From RGIG8244 sp045639325 (GTDB taxonomy: Bacteria; Verrucomicrobiota; Lentisphaeria; Victivallales; UBA1829), in contig JAZUCU010000043.1 in assembly GCA_045639325.1 (NCBI GenBank), forward strand, positions 124,001 to 188,000: a stretch of 64,000 bases of DNA, read 5' to 3'. Positions within the stretch are counted from its first letter, which is position 1, and each line of letters starts with the position of its first letter. A program made the translations under genes and the position numbers. Below the pieces are notes generated by a model. That model was not told the origin of the DNA and searched no databases. It saw only the letters and a list, made by a program, of their open reading frames with translations. Below are positions 52,306 through 61,759 of this stretch, piece by piece.

Positions 52306-53973
52306 TTATTCCTGTTCCAATGCGTCGTTGAGACGGTCGGACAGTTCTTCCCATTCGGATTCCAAATCGTCGATACGCAGTTCCAACTGTTCCAGATCTT
52401 CTTCTTCGGGGAGGGGAGCATCGGAACAGAAGACAGCCAATGTTTCGCAGACATTCCGGTGGAACCGTGCCAGGGGACGGGCCAAGTTCTTCGGAACTTC
52501 ATTTTTGAACTTCTGAAGAATCTGAATGGAGAGATCGACGCGCTGTTCGCAAAGATCCAGCAGGCGACGGCGATAGGGTTCTTTATCGGCTTCAAAGGAC
52601 GGATTGAAGTATTCGCTGGAAACTTCCCAATCATCTTCCAGATAGTTGAGGAATGCGGCTTCCTGCGCTTCATCCGCAAAGGTGATGCCGAGAATGGATT
52701 CGATGGATGCACGGAAATCGGCAAAGTTTTCCACCCCGTTTGCCAAAGCATCCAACAGATAGGAATGGACTTCCACCGGATCCAGCGGGGCGTTGCGCTC
52801 TGCCAGAATGGCATCCAGTGATTCCAATGTACCGGAGGAGGCGGAGAAGTCTTCCGGACGGATTTCCATTGGTCCTTCATCTTCATTTTCCATATCGGCG
52901 GTATCTTCATGATCATGGCAATGACATTCATGTTCGTGTTCGTGGTCATGATCGCAGCCGCAGGAACAGGTATGTTCGTGTTCTGCTGCATCATCATCGT
53001 CATCATCGAAATCAATATCGGACTTGACGGGTTCTTCGGCTTCTTTCATATTGCCCATACCGGGATCGACAACAGAGTCGGCGGAAACAAAGGTCCAGTC
53101 CGGCCCTTCCTTGCGGATGGCAATTTCGAACATATTGGAAGAATATTCATCGAGTGAGAAGTCCGGGGTATAGCGGATATCTTCTTTCCGGAGATACGCT
53201 TTCAGGAACGCAAAGGCGAGCTGGAGCGGAAGTTCCACGGGGTCGCGTTCATCATCGCAGACATCAAGCAAAGCGGCTTCCAGACGCTGCAAATAGGTTT
53301 CTCTGGCGTTTTTAGCGGGAGCCTGATCCATGCTTTGGTAAGCGATGGAGAAAATACCATCCTGCCAGCTTTCCACGGTCGCGATAATGGCATCGCCATA
53401 ACGGAAATTATGCTTTGCATAGAACTCTGTCATATCGAATGCGGTACTTTCCAACAGTTCGCGTTCGATATTGGAGGATTCCCGCAGTTTGCGGAAATTG
53501 GCATCGGATTCCGCACAGAGTGTATCCAACATTCCGGCGCGGCCAAGCAGGAAAAATGCAGAAGTCATATCTGCAAATTTCATGGTGACGGTTTTTGCGG
53601 GACAGCGGATGCCGTCGACGGAAGAAACTTTGAATTCGTCCGAGAAATGTTCTTCGGAAGCGAAAGGAGCAAATCTTGCACCGGGGAGCAGGATGTTGTT
53701 TTCGATTTCATTTCTGCCGGGGATGATACGGAACTGTGTTTTGCGGAAAAAGACTTCCCGGGGATAACAGAGTTCTGTGGTGTAGAACAACCGTTCATCG
53801 TTGGCAAGGATGAGTTCCGTTTCTTTCTGCACGCGGCGTTTGTCATCGCCCTCGGGGACGTTCAACTTATCCGTCACGGTGTTGATAAAGCCGTTGAGTG
53901 GGAATGCTTCATACAGGAACGCGGGCAGAAGGTCAAGTACAGTATCTTCGATCAGAGAAACGGAAATTGCCAT
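52306..53973 (-). CDS. Unrecognised 555-residue protein with acidic and His/Cys-rich linker
   Basis: Two predicted globular parts flank an extremely unusual linker at about residues 316-355: DIDFDDDDDDAAEHEHTCSC followed by repeated His, Asp, Glu and Cys (HDHEHEHECHCHDHED). The N-terminal 300 residues and C-terminal 180 residues look soluble, with Glu/Leu-rich helices near the end (LEQLELRIDDLESEWEELSD). There is no signal peptide. It is the last gene after truB (27 bp gap). The linker may bind Zn or Ni; I do not recognise the family. Confidence 0.75.
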   Translation of the reverse strand: MAISVSLIEDTVLDLLPAFLYEAFPLNGFINTVTDKLNVPEGDDKRRVQKETELILANDERLFYTTELCYPREVFFRKTQFRIIPGRNEIENNILLPGARFAPFASEEHFSDEFKVSSVDGIRCPAKTVTMKFADMTSAFFLLGRAGMLDTLCAESDANFRKLRESSNIERELLESTAFDMTEFYAKHNFRYGDAIIATVESWQDGIFSIAYQSMDQAPAKNARETYLQRLEAALLDVCDDERDPVELPLQLAFAFLKAYLRKEDIRYTPDFSLDEYSSNMFEIAIRKEGPDWTFVSADSVVDPGMGNMKEAEEPVKSDIDFDDDDDDAAEHEHTCSCGCDHDHEHEHECHCHDHEDTADMENEDEGPMEIRPEDFSASSGTLESLDAILAERNAPLDPVEVHSYLLDALANGVENFADFRASIESILGITFADEAQEAAFLNYLEDDWEVSSEYFNPSFEADKEPYRRRLLDLCEQRVDLSIQILQKFKNEVPKNLARPLARFHRNVCETLAVFCSDAPLPEEEDLEQLELRIDDLESEWEELSDRLNDALEQE

Positions 53974-54000
53974 AAGAAAAACTCCTTGTCAGAAAAAAGC

Positions 54001-54762
54001 TCAGAAAGAATTGAAACGCTGCATGTGGGACAACCGGTTGAAGAGGAAATCATCGAGATTCCGGCTCAAATCTTCCTGTGTCCAGTTTTTGATATCTTCC
54101 AGAGAATGGGCATCGACCAGAGAAAATTCTCCGGACTGAATACGGTTCAAACGGTAGAGGACGGCACCGCAGCCGAGTTTCTGACCCACATCGGAACAGA
54201 GGGTACGGATGTAAGTACCTTTGGAGCATTTCACTTCAAAGTCCGCATAAGGCAGTCGGGCATTGGTGATCTTTGCGTAATGGATCGTGATTTCTTTGGG
54301 TTCCCGTTCCACTTCGATGCCCTGACGTGCCAGTTTATAAAGACGTTCGCCATCTTTTTTCACCGCAGAGACCATGGGAGGAGTCTGCAGAATATTGCCT
54401 TCAAAAGAGCGGAACGCGTTGATGAGCATATCTTCATCGACTCCGGACCAATCGGCTGTGCGGACGACTTCGCCATCCATATCCTGGGAATCCGTTTCCG
54501 TGCCCAGCAGAACGGTACCGGTATACGTTTTATCTTCGCCGGAAAATTTCTGGCTGAGTTTTGTGAATTTACCGAATACGACAACCAGCAATCCGGTGGC
54601 TGCAGGGTCAAGAGTACCGCAATGGCCGACTTTGACCGCATTGAATCTGGAACGCATGAATGAAACCACGTCGTGGCTTGTCCAGCCTGCGGGTTTATCA
54701 ACAAGAAGCACTCCGTTTTTCTGGAATGCGGGAAGACGGTGTTTATCAGGGTTGTGTCTCAT
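54001..54762 (-). CDS. truB: tRNA pseudouridine-55 synthase
   Basis: TruB makes pseudouridine 55 in the T-loop of tRNA. 253 residues. The N-terminal block is LLVDKPAGWTSHDVVSFMRS, the catalytic Asp is in VGHCGTLDPAATGLLVVVFG, and YTGTVLLGTETDSQDMDGEV and FEVKCSKGTYIRTLCSDVGQ follow. The C-terminal PUA domain is short. The gene overlaps the upstream nrnA by 17 bp, so translation is coupled. Confidence 0.96.
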   Translation of the reverse strand: MRHNPDKHRLPAFQKNGVLLVDKPAGWTSHDVVSFMRSRFNAVKVGHCGTLDPAATGLLVVVFGKFTKLSQKFSGEDKTYTGTVLLGTETDSQDMDGEVVRTADWSGVDEDMLINAFRSFEGNILQTPPMVSAVKKDGERLYKLARQGIEVEREPKEITIHYAKITNARLPYADFEVKCSKGTYIRTLCSDVGQKLGCGAVLYRLNRIQSGEFSLVDAHSLEDIKNWTQEDLSRNLDDFLFNRLSHMQRFNSF

Positions 54763-55762
54763 TTTTCATTTCCTGTTCAACATGTTTAAGGAGGATATTT
54801 TCTGCATCCTCCAATGATTTTGCAAATATGGTTCCCCCGGCTGCCATTTCGTGACCGCCGCCATTCAAGCGGCGTGCCACTTTTCCCACAGAAATGCGGG
54901 GATCTTTGGAGCGGAGAGAGATTTTATAGATTCCGGGAGACTTTGTTGATTTCAGCAAAGCCGCAACCGTTACGCCGTCAATACCGCGGATATTTTCAAT
55001 CAGTTGTTCTGTATTCCGGATGTCGATGGAATATTTTTCCAATATTTCTGAGGTGATTGTGAACCAGGCGAAACTGCCGTCCAAAGCGGTACGCAGGCCG
55101 GTGCGGAACAATTCGGCTTCAAAGAGAGCCATGGGGAACGGCTTGGAAAGATAAGCACGGTCGATAATCCGGCTGTGATTGGCTCCGTTTTCCAACAGTT
55201 CAGCGGCAATTCGCAAACAGCGGGGCGTTGTATTGGAGAAACGGAAACAACCGCTGTCCGTTACGATTCCGAGCATCAGCAAAGTTGCCGCACGTTCGGT
55301 AATCTGCCAATTTGCATGCCGGGCAAAACAATACACCACTTCGCACGCAGAACAGGCTGTGGAGTCAACATAACTCCAGGTGCCGAAATGTTCGTTGTCG
55401 GGGTGATGATCAAGGGTGACGACCGGGATCGTAATCTCTGCGAATGTGGCAGGGCCGACACCGATCCGTTTGACGGTGGAGGCATCGACATTGAAAATCA
55501 TGCTGTACCGTTCATTAATTTCTGCGGCAGAAGTGAATTCTGCATTTTCGCCGGTAACAAATGAGGTATAGCAATCGGGTACGGGATCCTGTAAATGCCA
55601 TGCGGCAGCATAACCGTTTGTGCGGAGCAATTCCACCATGGCAGTGAATGACCCGACAGCATCGCCGTCGGGCCGTTCATGGGTTACAACGAGTATTTCT
55701 TTCCCGGATCCTCTGACCTGTTCCAATGTCTGAAGAATATCGGAGAAATCAGTTGTTTTCAT
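54746..55762 (-). CDS. nrnA: DHH-family bifunctional oligoribonuclease/PAP phosphatase (NrnA-like)
   Basis: 338 residues. The N-terminal DHH domain has ILVVTHERPDGDAVGSFTAM, MIFNVDAS and the DHH motif VVTLDHHPDNEHFGTW; CSACEVVYCF contributes further metal ligands. The C-terminal DHHA1 domain ends in VGKVARRLNGGGHEMAAGGT. NrnA-type enzymes degrade 2-5 nt RNAs and dephosphorylate pAp. It lies in the usual position between rbfA and truB and overlaps both by a few bases. Confidence 0.93.
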   Translation of the reverse strand: MKTTDFSDILQTLEQVRGSGKEILVVTHERPDGDAVGSFTAMVELLRTNGYAAAWHLQDPVPDCYTSFVTGENAEFTSAAEINERYSMIFNVDASTVKRIGVGPATFAEITIPVVTLDHHPDNEHFGTWSYVDSTACSACEVVYCFARHANWQITERAATLLMLGIVTDSGCFRFSNTTPRCLRIAAELLENGANHSRIIDRAYLSKPFPMALFEAELFRTGLRTALDGSFAWFTITSEILEKYSIDIRNTEQLIENIRGIDGVTVAALLKSTKSPGIYKISLRSKDPRISVGKVARRLNGGGHEMAAGGTIFAKSLEDAENILLKHVEQEMKNETQP

Positions 55763-56138
55763 TGTTTTCCTGTTCTTCCAGTTTCCGGATCAAAGCAAGG
55801 ACACGGTCTCCTTCCGCAATATTATGATCGGGGCGGAAGTGAAGAACCGGAGTATATTTCAGCACAACGACTCTGGAAACATCGTCCTGAATTTCAGCCT
55901 TGCGGCGTTCCAGGGTACGGACAACTTCCGGAGACAATTCTGCGCCGAGGCAGCTGATATAAACTTCTGCTGTTTTCAGACCGGGTGAACATTCGACTTT
56001 TGTCACGGAGAGAATCGTGCCTTTTTCGTTCAAACCATGGAGTTCGATCCAGGACGCGATTTCCCGTTTCAAAAGTTCATTCACGCGCATGATGCGGTCC
56101 GTACAGCCTTTTTCTGACTGTCTGGGATTTTTACGCAT
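55749..56138 (-). CDS. rbfA: Ribosome-binding factor A
   Basis: 129 residues with one KH-like domain: RIMRVNELLKREIASWIELH, GTILSVTKVECSPGLKTAEV and YISCLGAELSPEVVRTLERR, with KYTPVLHFRPDHNIAEGDRV towards the end. It assists maturation of the 30S 5' end. It lies directly after infB in the order nusA, infB, rbfA, and its last 14 bases overlap nrnA. Confidence 0.93.
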   Translation of the reverse strand: MRKNPRQSEKGCTDRIMRVNELLKREIASWIELHGLNEKGTILSVTKVECSPGLKTAEVYISCLGAELSPEVVRTLERRKAEIQDDVSRVVVLKYTPVLHFRPDHNIAEGDRVLALIRKLEEQENNENN

Positions 56139-56154
56139 AAGAAATAATCCTTTC

Positions 56155-58341
56155 TCAGCTGAGCGTGGCTTTCTTCAATTCGATCTCATAGAGATGAATA
56201 ACGTCGCCTTCCGTGAAGTCCATAAAGTTGTCAAGCTTGATACCGCATTCCAAACCGGCATGAACTTCTTTCACGTCATCCTGGAAACGGCGCAGGGATT
56301 TGACTTCACCATTGAAAATCAGTTCCTTATCGCGATAAACACGGGCTTTAGCACCAACTTTTGCAGATCCTTTTTCCACCAGACATCCGCAGATTTTCGG
56401 ACCTTTGGAGAGCTGGAAGATCTTCAGAATACGGACGGTACCCAGATCTTTTTCGCGTTTTTCCGGAGCAAGACGGCCGGTCAGCGCGTCTTCGATATCT
56501 TCCAGAAGTTCGTAAATGATGGAGTACAGACGGATTTCCACTTTTTCTTTCTTGGCGAGATCGTTGACGCCCGGATTAACGCGGACGTGGAAGCCGATGA
56601 CGATAGCACCCGCAGAAGCTGCCAGCAGAACGTCGTTTTCAGAAATGGCACCGACACCTGCATGGAGCACATCCACACTGATCTTTTCAGACGGCAATTT
56701 TTTCAGAGATTCCACAATGGCATCGGCAGAACCGCGGACGTCGGCTTTCACCACGACCTTCAGGTTGTTGCGTTCGCCGGTATCCATCTGAGAGAACAAG
56801 TCTTCGAGAGAGGTTCCGGGCAGGCGGCTTGCGAGAGCTTCTTCACGGTTGTCAACAGAACGCTGTTCAGCCAATTCCTTGGCTTCTGCCAGAGATTCGC
56901 AGACGGCCAGCTTTGTCCCGGCTTCCGGCACGCCGGAGAGACCGACGACTTTTACCGGAGTAGCAGGACCTGCCTGCGGGATGCGTTTGCCGCGGAAGTC
57001 AATCAGAGAACGGACTTTACCGAAATATTCACCGCAGATTACGGCATCGCCGACGCGGAGTGTCCCGTTACGCACCACAACGCTGGCTGTGGGGCCGAGG
57101 CCCTGTTCCAATTCTGATTCCAGTACGAATGCCATGGCAGGACGTTTGGGATTTGCCTGCAATTCCAACATTTCAGCTTCCAGCAGAATACGTTCCAACA
57201 GGTCGTCAATACCTGCACCGGTACGCGCAGAAACACGGATTGCCGCTGTTTCACCGCCCCAGTCTTCACTCATCAAACCATTCTGCTGCATATTGAGAAG
57301 GACTTTATCCGGATTGGCGCCGGGCAGGTCCATTTTGTTGATTGCCACGATAATAGGCACGCCTGCTGCTTTTGCATGGTTCATGGCTTCGATTGTCTGC
57401 GGCATGAAACCGTCGTCCGCAGCAACAACCAGAACCACAATGTCTGTCACGTTGGCACCGCGTGCACGCATCTGTGTGAACGCTTCGTGTCCGGGAGTGT
57501 CAACAAAAGTGATCGTCTTGCCGTTGATGTTTACGACAGAAGCACCGATGTGCTGTGTGATACCGCCAGCTTCCCCGGCTGCAACTTTCGTCTTACGGAT
57601 TGTGTCCTGCAGAGAAGTTTTTCCGTGGTCAACGTGACCCATGAATGTGACGATGGGAGAACGGGGTTTGATATCAGCGGGATTATCGTCATATTCCTTT
57701 TCTTCGGGCGCGACATTTTCGTTTTCGTTGGCATTATCTTTCTGCTCTGCGCCGCCGCGTTTGTCAATGACAAGAATCACGCCAGCCTGTTCGGCAACTT
57801 TCACCGCAATTTCATTATCCACAGTCTGATTGATGCTGGCAAGAACGTTCATCATCATGAGAGATGTGATTACTTCGTTGGGTTTCTTGCCGATAGCTTC
57901 TGCCAGATTTTTGACAATGACGGGGCTCTTCAGGTGTACTTCGCGCAAATCGCCATCTGCAATATCCTGAGCGGCTGCAGGGGCATTCTCCTTGTGTCCG
58001 GAAGATTTATTTTTACCTTTATTCCGTTCGCGGAACTTTTCATTTTCTTCTTCATGCTTTTTATTTTTTGCATTGCCGGAAGAAGATTTCATTTTTTCCT
58101 TGCGTTCGAAATTGTCATCATCATCATATTCATCAGCAACGGATACGGTTTCTTTCGGTTTGACTTTACCGGTCAATTCATCGAAATAAGCAGTAATCAG
58201 TTCTAAATCCTCGGCGGGGATGTTACTGGTCGCGGTGCGGATTGCAGTGAATCCCTGATCCGCAAGCTCTTTCAATACTTCTTTGGACGTCATGCCGTAC
58301 AAATCGGCAAACGCCTTCACTTTCATACTCTTCTTTTCCAT
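56155..58341 (-). CDS. infB: Translation initiation factor IF-2
   Basis: 728 residues. The N-terminal IF2N-like domain (KVKAFADLYGMTSKEVLKEL) precedes a charged Lys/Glu linker (residues 80-115). A second IF2_N helix pair follows. The G domain starts at about 235 with VTFMGHVDHGKTSLQDTIRK, then ITFVDTPGHEAFTQMRARGA and IVAINKMDLPGA. Domains C2-C3 complete it. It brings fMet-tRNA to the 30S subunit. Gap to nusA 60 bp, to rbfA 16 bp. Confidence 0.97.
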   Translation of the reverse strand: MEKKSMKVKAFADLYGMTSKEVLKELADQGFTAIRTATSNIPAEDLELITAYFDELTGKVKPKETVSVADEYDDDDNFERKEKMKSSSGNAKNKKHEEENEKFRERNKGKNKSSGHKENAPAAAQDIADGDLREVHLKSPVIVKNLAEAIGKKPNEVITSLMMMNVLASINQTVDNEIAVKVAEQAGVILVIDKRGGAEQKDNANENENVAPEEKEYDDNPADIKPRSPIVTFMGHVDHGKTSLQDTIRKTKVAAGEAGGITQHIGASVVNINGKTITFVDTPGHEAFTQMRARGANVTDIVVLVVAADDGFMPQTIEAMNHAKAAGVPIIVAINKMDLPGANPDKVLLNMQQNGLMSEDWGGETAAIRVSARTGAGIDDLLERILLEAEMLELQANPKRPAMAFVLESELEQGLGPTASVVVRNGTLRVGDAVICGEYFGKVRSLIDFRGKRIPQAGPATPVKVVGLSGVPEAGTKLAVCESLAEAKELAEQRSVDNREEALASRLPGTSLEDLFSQMDTGERNNLKVVVKADVRGSADAIVESLKKLPSEKISVDVLHAGVGAISENDVLLAASAGAIVIGFHVRVNPGVNDLAKKEKVEIRLYSIIYELLEDIEDALTGRLAPEKREKDLGTVRILKIFQLSKGPKICGCLVEKGSAKVGAKARVYRDKELIFNGEVKSLRRFQDDVKEVHAGLECGIKLDNFMDFTEGDVIHLYEIELKKATLS

Positions 58342-58401
58342 ATTCTCTCTAAACCTCCGGGATTTTCTTCAAAACTTATATTCTGCTCAAATACCCTAAA
58401 A

Positions 58402-59637
58402 TCAACGTCCCAATGCCTGATCGATTGCCTGCAGCGTTGCATCTTCAAGCTCTTCGATCTTCGCCAGGTCTTCACCGGATACTTCTTTCAATCCGTCAAG
58501 GGAGAGGTAACCGTTGTTCACCAGAACTTCTGCCTGTTCAGCAGAAATGGAGAGCTGAGATGCCAGATCTTCCACCGCCTGCTGTTTCTGTTCTTCGAAC
58601 CCGGGTTCTTCTTCCGGCTCTTCGATTTCAATGTTGATTGTCCACTGGAGAAGTTTCTGTGCCAGACGTACGTTCTGTGCTTTTCTGCCGTATGCAAGAC
58701 GGGAGTTTTCTTCATTAACATATACTGTATACTGTTTGCGGATACGATCTTCTTCCACACCCAGAATCTTTGCCGGCTGCATGGCGTTTGCCAGATACAC
58801 ATGGGGATCGTCATCATAACGGATGATATCCACACGTTCATTGCCCAGTTCGTTGGTAATGTTACGGACGCGCAACCCGCGCACGCCTACACAGGCACTG
58901 ACTGCATCCACGCGGGGATCTGTGCTGCGGACCGCGATTTTTGTACGGATACCGGCTTCACGGGCAATCCCCATGATTTCCACAATACCATCATGAATTT
59001 CGGAAACTTCGCGTTCAAACAATTTGCGGATGAAATTCACGGAAGAACGGGAGAGGATCAATGCCGGACCTGCGGTTTCTGTATCGACGCGGACCAGAAT
59101 GGCGTTGATGCGGTCGCCAACCTGATAGCTTTCACCCGCAACACGGTCTTTTGCTGCAATGATACCTTCGGCTTTCTGACAGTCAACAATCACGTTGCCT
59201 GCATCAATGCGGCGCACGGTACCGTTGATCAATTCACCGATCTGTTCTTTGAATTCTTCGCCGACCAGTTCTTTTTCCGCTTTACGGAGCTGCTGTTTGA
59301 TGGCATGTCCGGCGGTCTGGGCTGCGATACGTCCGAAATCACTGGGGGTGACTTCCCATTCCACAATATCGCCGATTTCGGCAGAGGGGATCCGTGTCTT
59401 TGCTTCGGCAAGGCTGATCTGATCATTTTCTTTGACTACTTCAACCACGCACATTTTTGCCCAGACTTTGATCGCACCGGTTTTGCGGTCCATGCGGATA
59501 ATGACATCATTCGTTGAATGAACTCCTTTTTTAAAACCGCTTGCCAATGCATTTTCAATTGCTGTCATCAGCTGTTCTTTGCTGATGCCGCGTTCCTGTT
59601 CAATGTTTTCCAATATTGCAATCAATCCACTGCTCAT
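58402..59637 (-). CDS. nusA: Transcription termination/antitermination factor NusA
   Basis: 411 residues. The N-terminal domain (GLIAILENIEQERGISKEQL) is followed by an S1 domain (LINGTVRRIDAGNVIVDCQK) and KH domains with VRSTDPRVDAVSACVGVRGL and VDIIRYDDDPHVYLANAMQP. The C-terminal 70 residues are acidic with a helix-hairpin-helix-like repeat. ATG 59637 gives the right N-terminus and has GGTGAG upstream; longer readings run into the leader. First gene of the cluster; rimP, which often precedes nusA, is absent here. Confidence 0.96.
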   Translation of the reverse strand: MSSGLIAILENIEQERGISKEQLMTAIENALASGFKKGVHSTNDVIIRMDRKTGAIKVWAKMCVVEVVKENDQISLAEAKTRIPSAEIGDIVEWEVTPSDFGRIAAQTAGHAIKQQLRKAEKELVGEEFKEQIGELINGTVRRIDAGNVIVDCQKAEGIIAAKDRVAGESYQVGDRINAILVRVDTETAGPALILSRSSVNFIRKLFEREVSEIHDGIVEIMGIAREAGIRTKIAVRSTDPRVDAVSACVGVRGLRVRNITNELGNERVDIIRYDDDPHVYLANAMQPAKILGVEEDRIRKQYTVYVNEENSRLAYGRKAQNVRLAQKLLQWTINIEIEEPEEEPGFEEQKQQAVEDLASQLSISAEQAEVLVNNGYLSLDGLKEVSGEDLAKIEELEDATLQAIDQALGR

Positions 59638-59789
59638 ATTCTCACCATTCTCCGTCGTTCCCCGGATTCTTTCTCTTTCCGGAATACTGATACACCATAG
59701 AAAAAAACGCTGCAAAACGACAAAAAACGAGACGTGACCACCGGGGCAGTCCGTCTTCTTTTGCCGAGATACAGTGTTACCGACACCAT

Positions 59790-59817
59790 AACATACAACC
59801 ATTCATGGATTTTTCAA
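59790..59817 (-). promoter_or_regulatory. Predicted promoter of the nusA-infB operon
   Basis: TTGAAA (59817-59812), spacer 16 bp and TATGTT (59795-59790) on the minus strand. Confidence 0.5.
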
Positions 59818-59879
59818 CCTTATTTCTATTATTTTTTAAATATTTTTATTCTAATTTTTCCGTTTTTTTGCTTTTTTAC

Positions 59880-59908
59880 TTGACATTTTCATTTTTTTGA
59901 AGTAGATT
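59880..59908 (+). promoter_or_regulatory. Predicted promoter of the sigma factor gene
   Basis: TTGACA (59880-59885), spacer 17 bp and TAGATT (59903-59908), about 33 bp before the start codon. Confidence 0.55.
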
Positions 59909-59940
59909 ACACCGGAATTGAAACCAGAAGAGGTCCCCCA

Positions 59941-61272
59941 GTGCCTGATACAGATGACTATTTTAATGGAACATCAACCAATCATCCGCTGAAGTACAGT
60001 GATGATGCCGATTCCCTCGGCATCTACTACCGACAGTTGGCTGACAGTAAGCCTTTGTCATCGGAGGAAGAATTGGAATTATGGAAAAAAATGGAACAAG
60101 TTTCCATTCAGATCCGTAATATATTGTATCGTTTTGCTTTTCTTGTTCAGGAATATATCAAGCTCTTTAAGTATACCTCACCCGAAGAATTGGGCGAAGA
60201 TTTTTTTATCCCGCGTTCCGAAAATCTGCGCTATCCTATTAAAGAAATTACACAATGGTGTGCCGCGCTGGAAAAGCATGCAGCCCAAATGGAATCCTTT
60301 AAATGTAATTCTTCTGCTGCAAAGCTTCAGAAATTTTCTGATAAATCCGTGGAGCTGCTTTCTCAATATCCTGCACGCATCAATAAACTTTATGAATGGC
60401 AGAATGTCGTAAATGTTTATCGTACCCAATTCCTCTCCACTGAACTCTCCGATGAAGAAAAGGTTTTTCTGGAAGAAAAACTTTTCATGCAGAAAGATGA
60501 TTTTCTTGCTGCAATGGAGAATTTGGATGAGGCGTATAAAGATCTTGATGCCATCCGGAAGCAGATCTTGACTGCCAATCTCAGGCTCGTCGTCAGTATC
60601 GTACAGCATTTCAAAAGGAATACTATTCAGACGGGTGATTTGATTCAGGAGGGAAATCTTGGTTTGATCCGTGCCCTCGAACGGTTTGATTACCGGCTTG
60701 GGCATCGTTTTGCAACGTATGCAACCTGGTGGGTTAAACAGGCTGTATCCAGAAATGTTGCCGCCCAGACAAGAATTATCCGCATCCCGGCACACATGCT
60801 TTCCATTATCTCCCGGATTAATCGGGCAGAACGAACTTTTATTCAGGAGAATGGACACGAGCCCACGATTGATGAAATTGCTGCCATTCTTGAAATGCCC
60901 AGAGAGCGAATTAATTCCATTAAGAAAATGTCCGCTCAGACAATCTCACTTCACGCGCCGGTTTCTCAGGACAGCAGTGCTCCGGAGATAGGGCAGCTTC
61001 TGGCGGATGACGATGATGATAATCCGGTCCGGCAGCTGGCGTTCAGTATGTTGAAAAAGCGGCTCAATGAAGCGTTGGGGAATCTGACGGAACGGGAACA
61101 GCAGATTATCCGTCTCCGTTTCGGGCTTGCCGGTAATAAGGCTATGACTTTTGTAGAACTCAGCGAGCTTTTCGGTTTGACGAAAGAGCGAATCCGGCAG
61201 CTGGAAATGCGTGCATTACGGAAACTGCGTGAGCCCGGCGTATCCAATTATTTTGAAGACTATTTCCTTTAA
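59941..61272 (+). CDS. Sigma-70 family RNA polymerase sigma factor (group 1/2)
   Basis: 443 residues from a GTG start with AGAGGTC upstream. Region 1.2 is DSLGIYYRQLADSKPLSSEE. Region 2 includes ILTANLRLVVSIVQHFKRNT, DLIQEGNLGLIRALERFDYR and YATWWVKQAVSRNVAAQTR; region 3 follows; region 4 has LTEREQQIIRLRFGLAGNKA and LTKERIRQLEMRALRKLREP. A non-conserved insert of about 120 residues lies between 1.2 and 2.1. It could be the housekeeping RpoD or a stress group 2 factor. Convergent with Hsp20 genes. Confidence 0.9.
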   Translation: MPDTDDYFNGTSTNHPLKYSDDADSLGIYYRQLADSKPLSSEEELELWKKMEQVSIQIRNILYRFAFLVQEYIKLFKYTSPEELGEDFFIPRSENLRYPIKEITQWCAALEKHAAQMESFKCNSSAAKLQKFSDKSVELLSQYPARINKLYEWQNVVNVYRTQFLSTELSDEEKVFLEEKLFMQKDDFLAAMENLDEAYKDLDAIRKQILTANLRLVVSIVQHFKRNTIQTGDLIQEGNLGLIRALERFDYRLGHRFATYATWWVKQAVSRNVAAQTRIIRIPAHMLSIISRINRAERTFIQENGHEPTIDEIAAILEMPRERINSIKKMSAQTISLHAPVSQDSSAPEIGQLLADDDDDNPVRQLAFSMLKKRLNEALGNLTEREQQIIRLRFGLAGNKAMTFVELSELFGLTKERIRQLEMRALRKLREPGVSNYFEDYFL

Positions 61273-61356
61273 TGAAAAAAACAGCGACAGTAACAGATTT
61301 TTTGTGATCTATCACCGCCGCTGAAAAAAAACAGGACTGCTTGTCAAATCTCTTTG

Positions 61357-61734
61357 TTATGAGACTTTGATACGATGTACTTTTGCGTGTTCTGATTTCG
61401 GAAGAGTCAATGTTAAGACCCCATCCTGTGTTGATGCTGTGATCCCCTGAATATCGATACATTCCGAAAGTTGGAATTCACGATGGAATGCAATCGGAAT
61501 TCCGCCTTTGCGCAGACAGCTTTCTGCACGGACGCGCATGACGCGGTCTTTTACTTCGATTGTGACGGTATCTTTGGATGCGCCCGGAATTTCAAACCAG
61601 ATGGTGATTGCATCTTCGCCATCGAGGACGTCAGCAATGGCCATCATTTCGTGCATTTGCACTTTTGTTTCGCAAGGGGCTTTCTTTTCGTCTTTGACTG
61701 CATTGCAGCATGTGTTGTTGTTTTCTGTTGTCAT
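61357..61734 (-). CDS. Hsp20 / alpha-crystallin small heat shock protein (second of pair)
   Basis: 125 residues. The alpha-crystallin domain runs from ADVLDGEDAITIWFEIPGAS through VTIEVKDRVMRVRAESCLR to GVLTLTLPKSEHAKVHRIKVS, with the conserved G-V-L-T-L-T-L-P. A Cys-containing N-terminal tail (CCNAVKDEKKAPCETK) is unusual. It starts 25 bp after the longer Hsp20 stop, with AAAGGAAC, so it is transcribed from the sigma-54 promoter upstream. Confidence 0.92.
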   Translation of the reverse strand: MTTENNNTCCNAVKDEKKAPCETKVQMHEMMAIADVLDGEDAITIWFEIPGASKDTVTIEVKDRVMRVRAESCLRKGGIPIAFHREFQLSECIDIQGITASTQDGVLTLTLPKSEHAKVHRIKVS

Positions 61735-61759
61735 GATTCTGTTCCTTTCTGATAATATT

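Larger units (their letters stand above)
59638..59940. other. Divergent intergenic region nusA / sigma factor
   Basis: About 303 bp. On the minus strand a TTGAAA / TATGTT promoter (59790-59817) gives nusA a leader of about 145 bases with a possible hairpin near GGACTGCCCCGGTGGTCA. On the plus strand a TTGACA / TAGATT promoter serves the sigma gene. The middle (59820-59875) is very T-rich and holds no gene. Confidence 0.6.

Noticed and set aside
53335..54663. 442-residue open frame antisense to truB and the His-rich protein
   Set aside because: Crosses two minus-strand genes and has no ribosome site.
61273..61356. Bidirectional terminator between the sigma factor and Hsp20 genes
   Set aside because: CAGCG and CGCTG pair, and T/A runs flank them, but the inner stem is poorly matched, so I did not list it.
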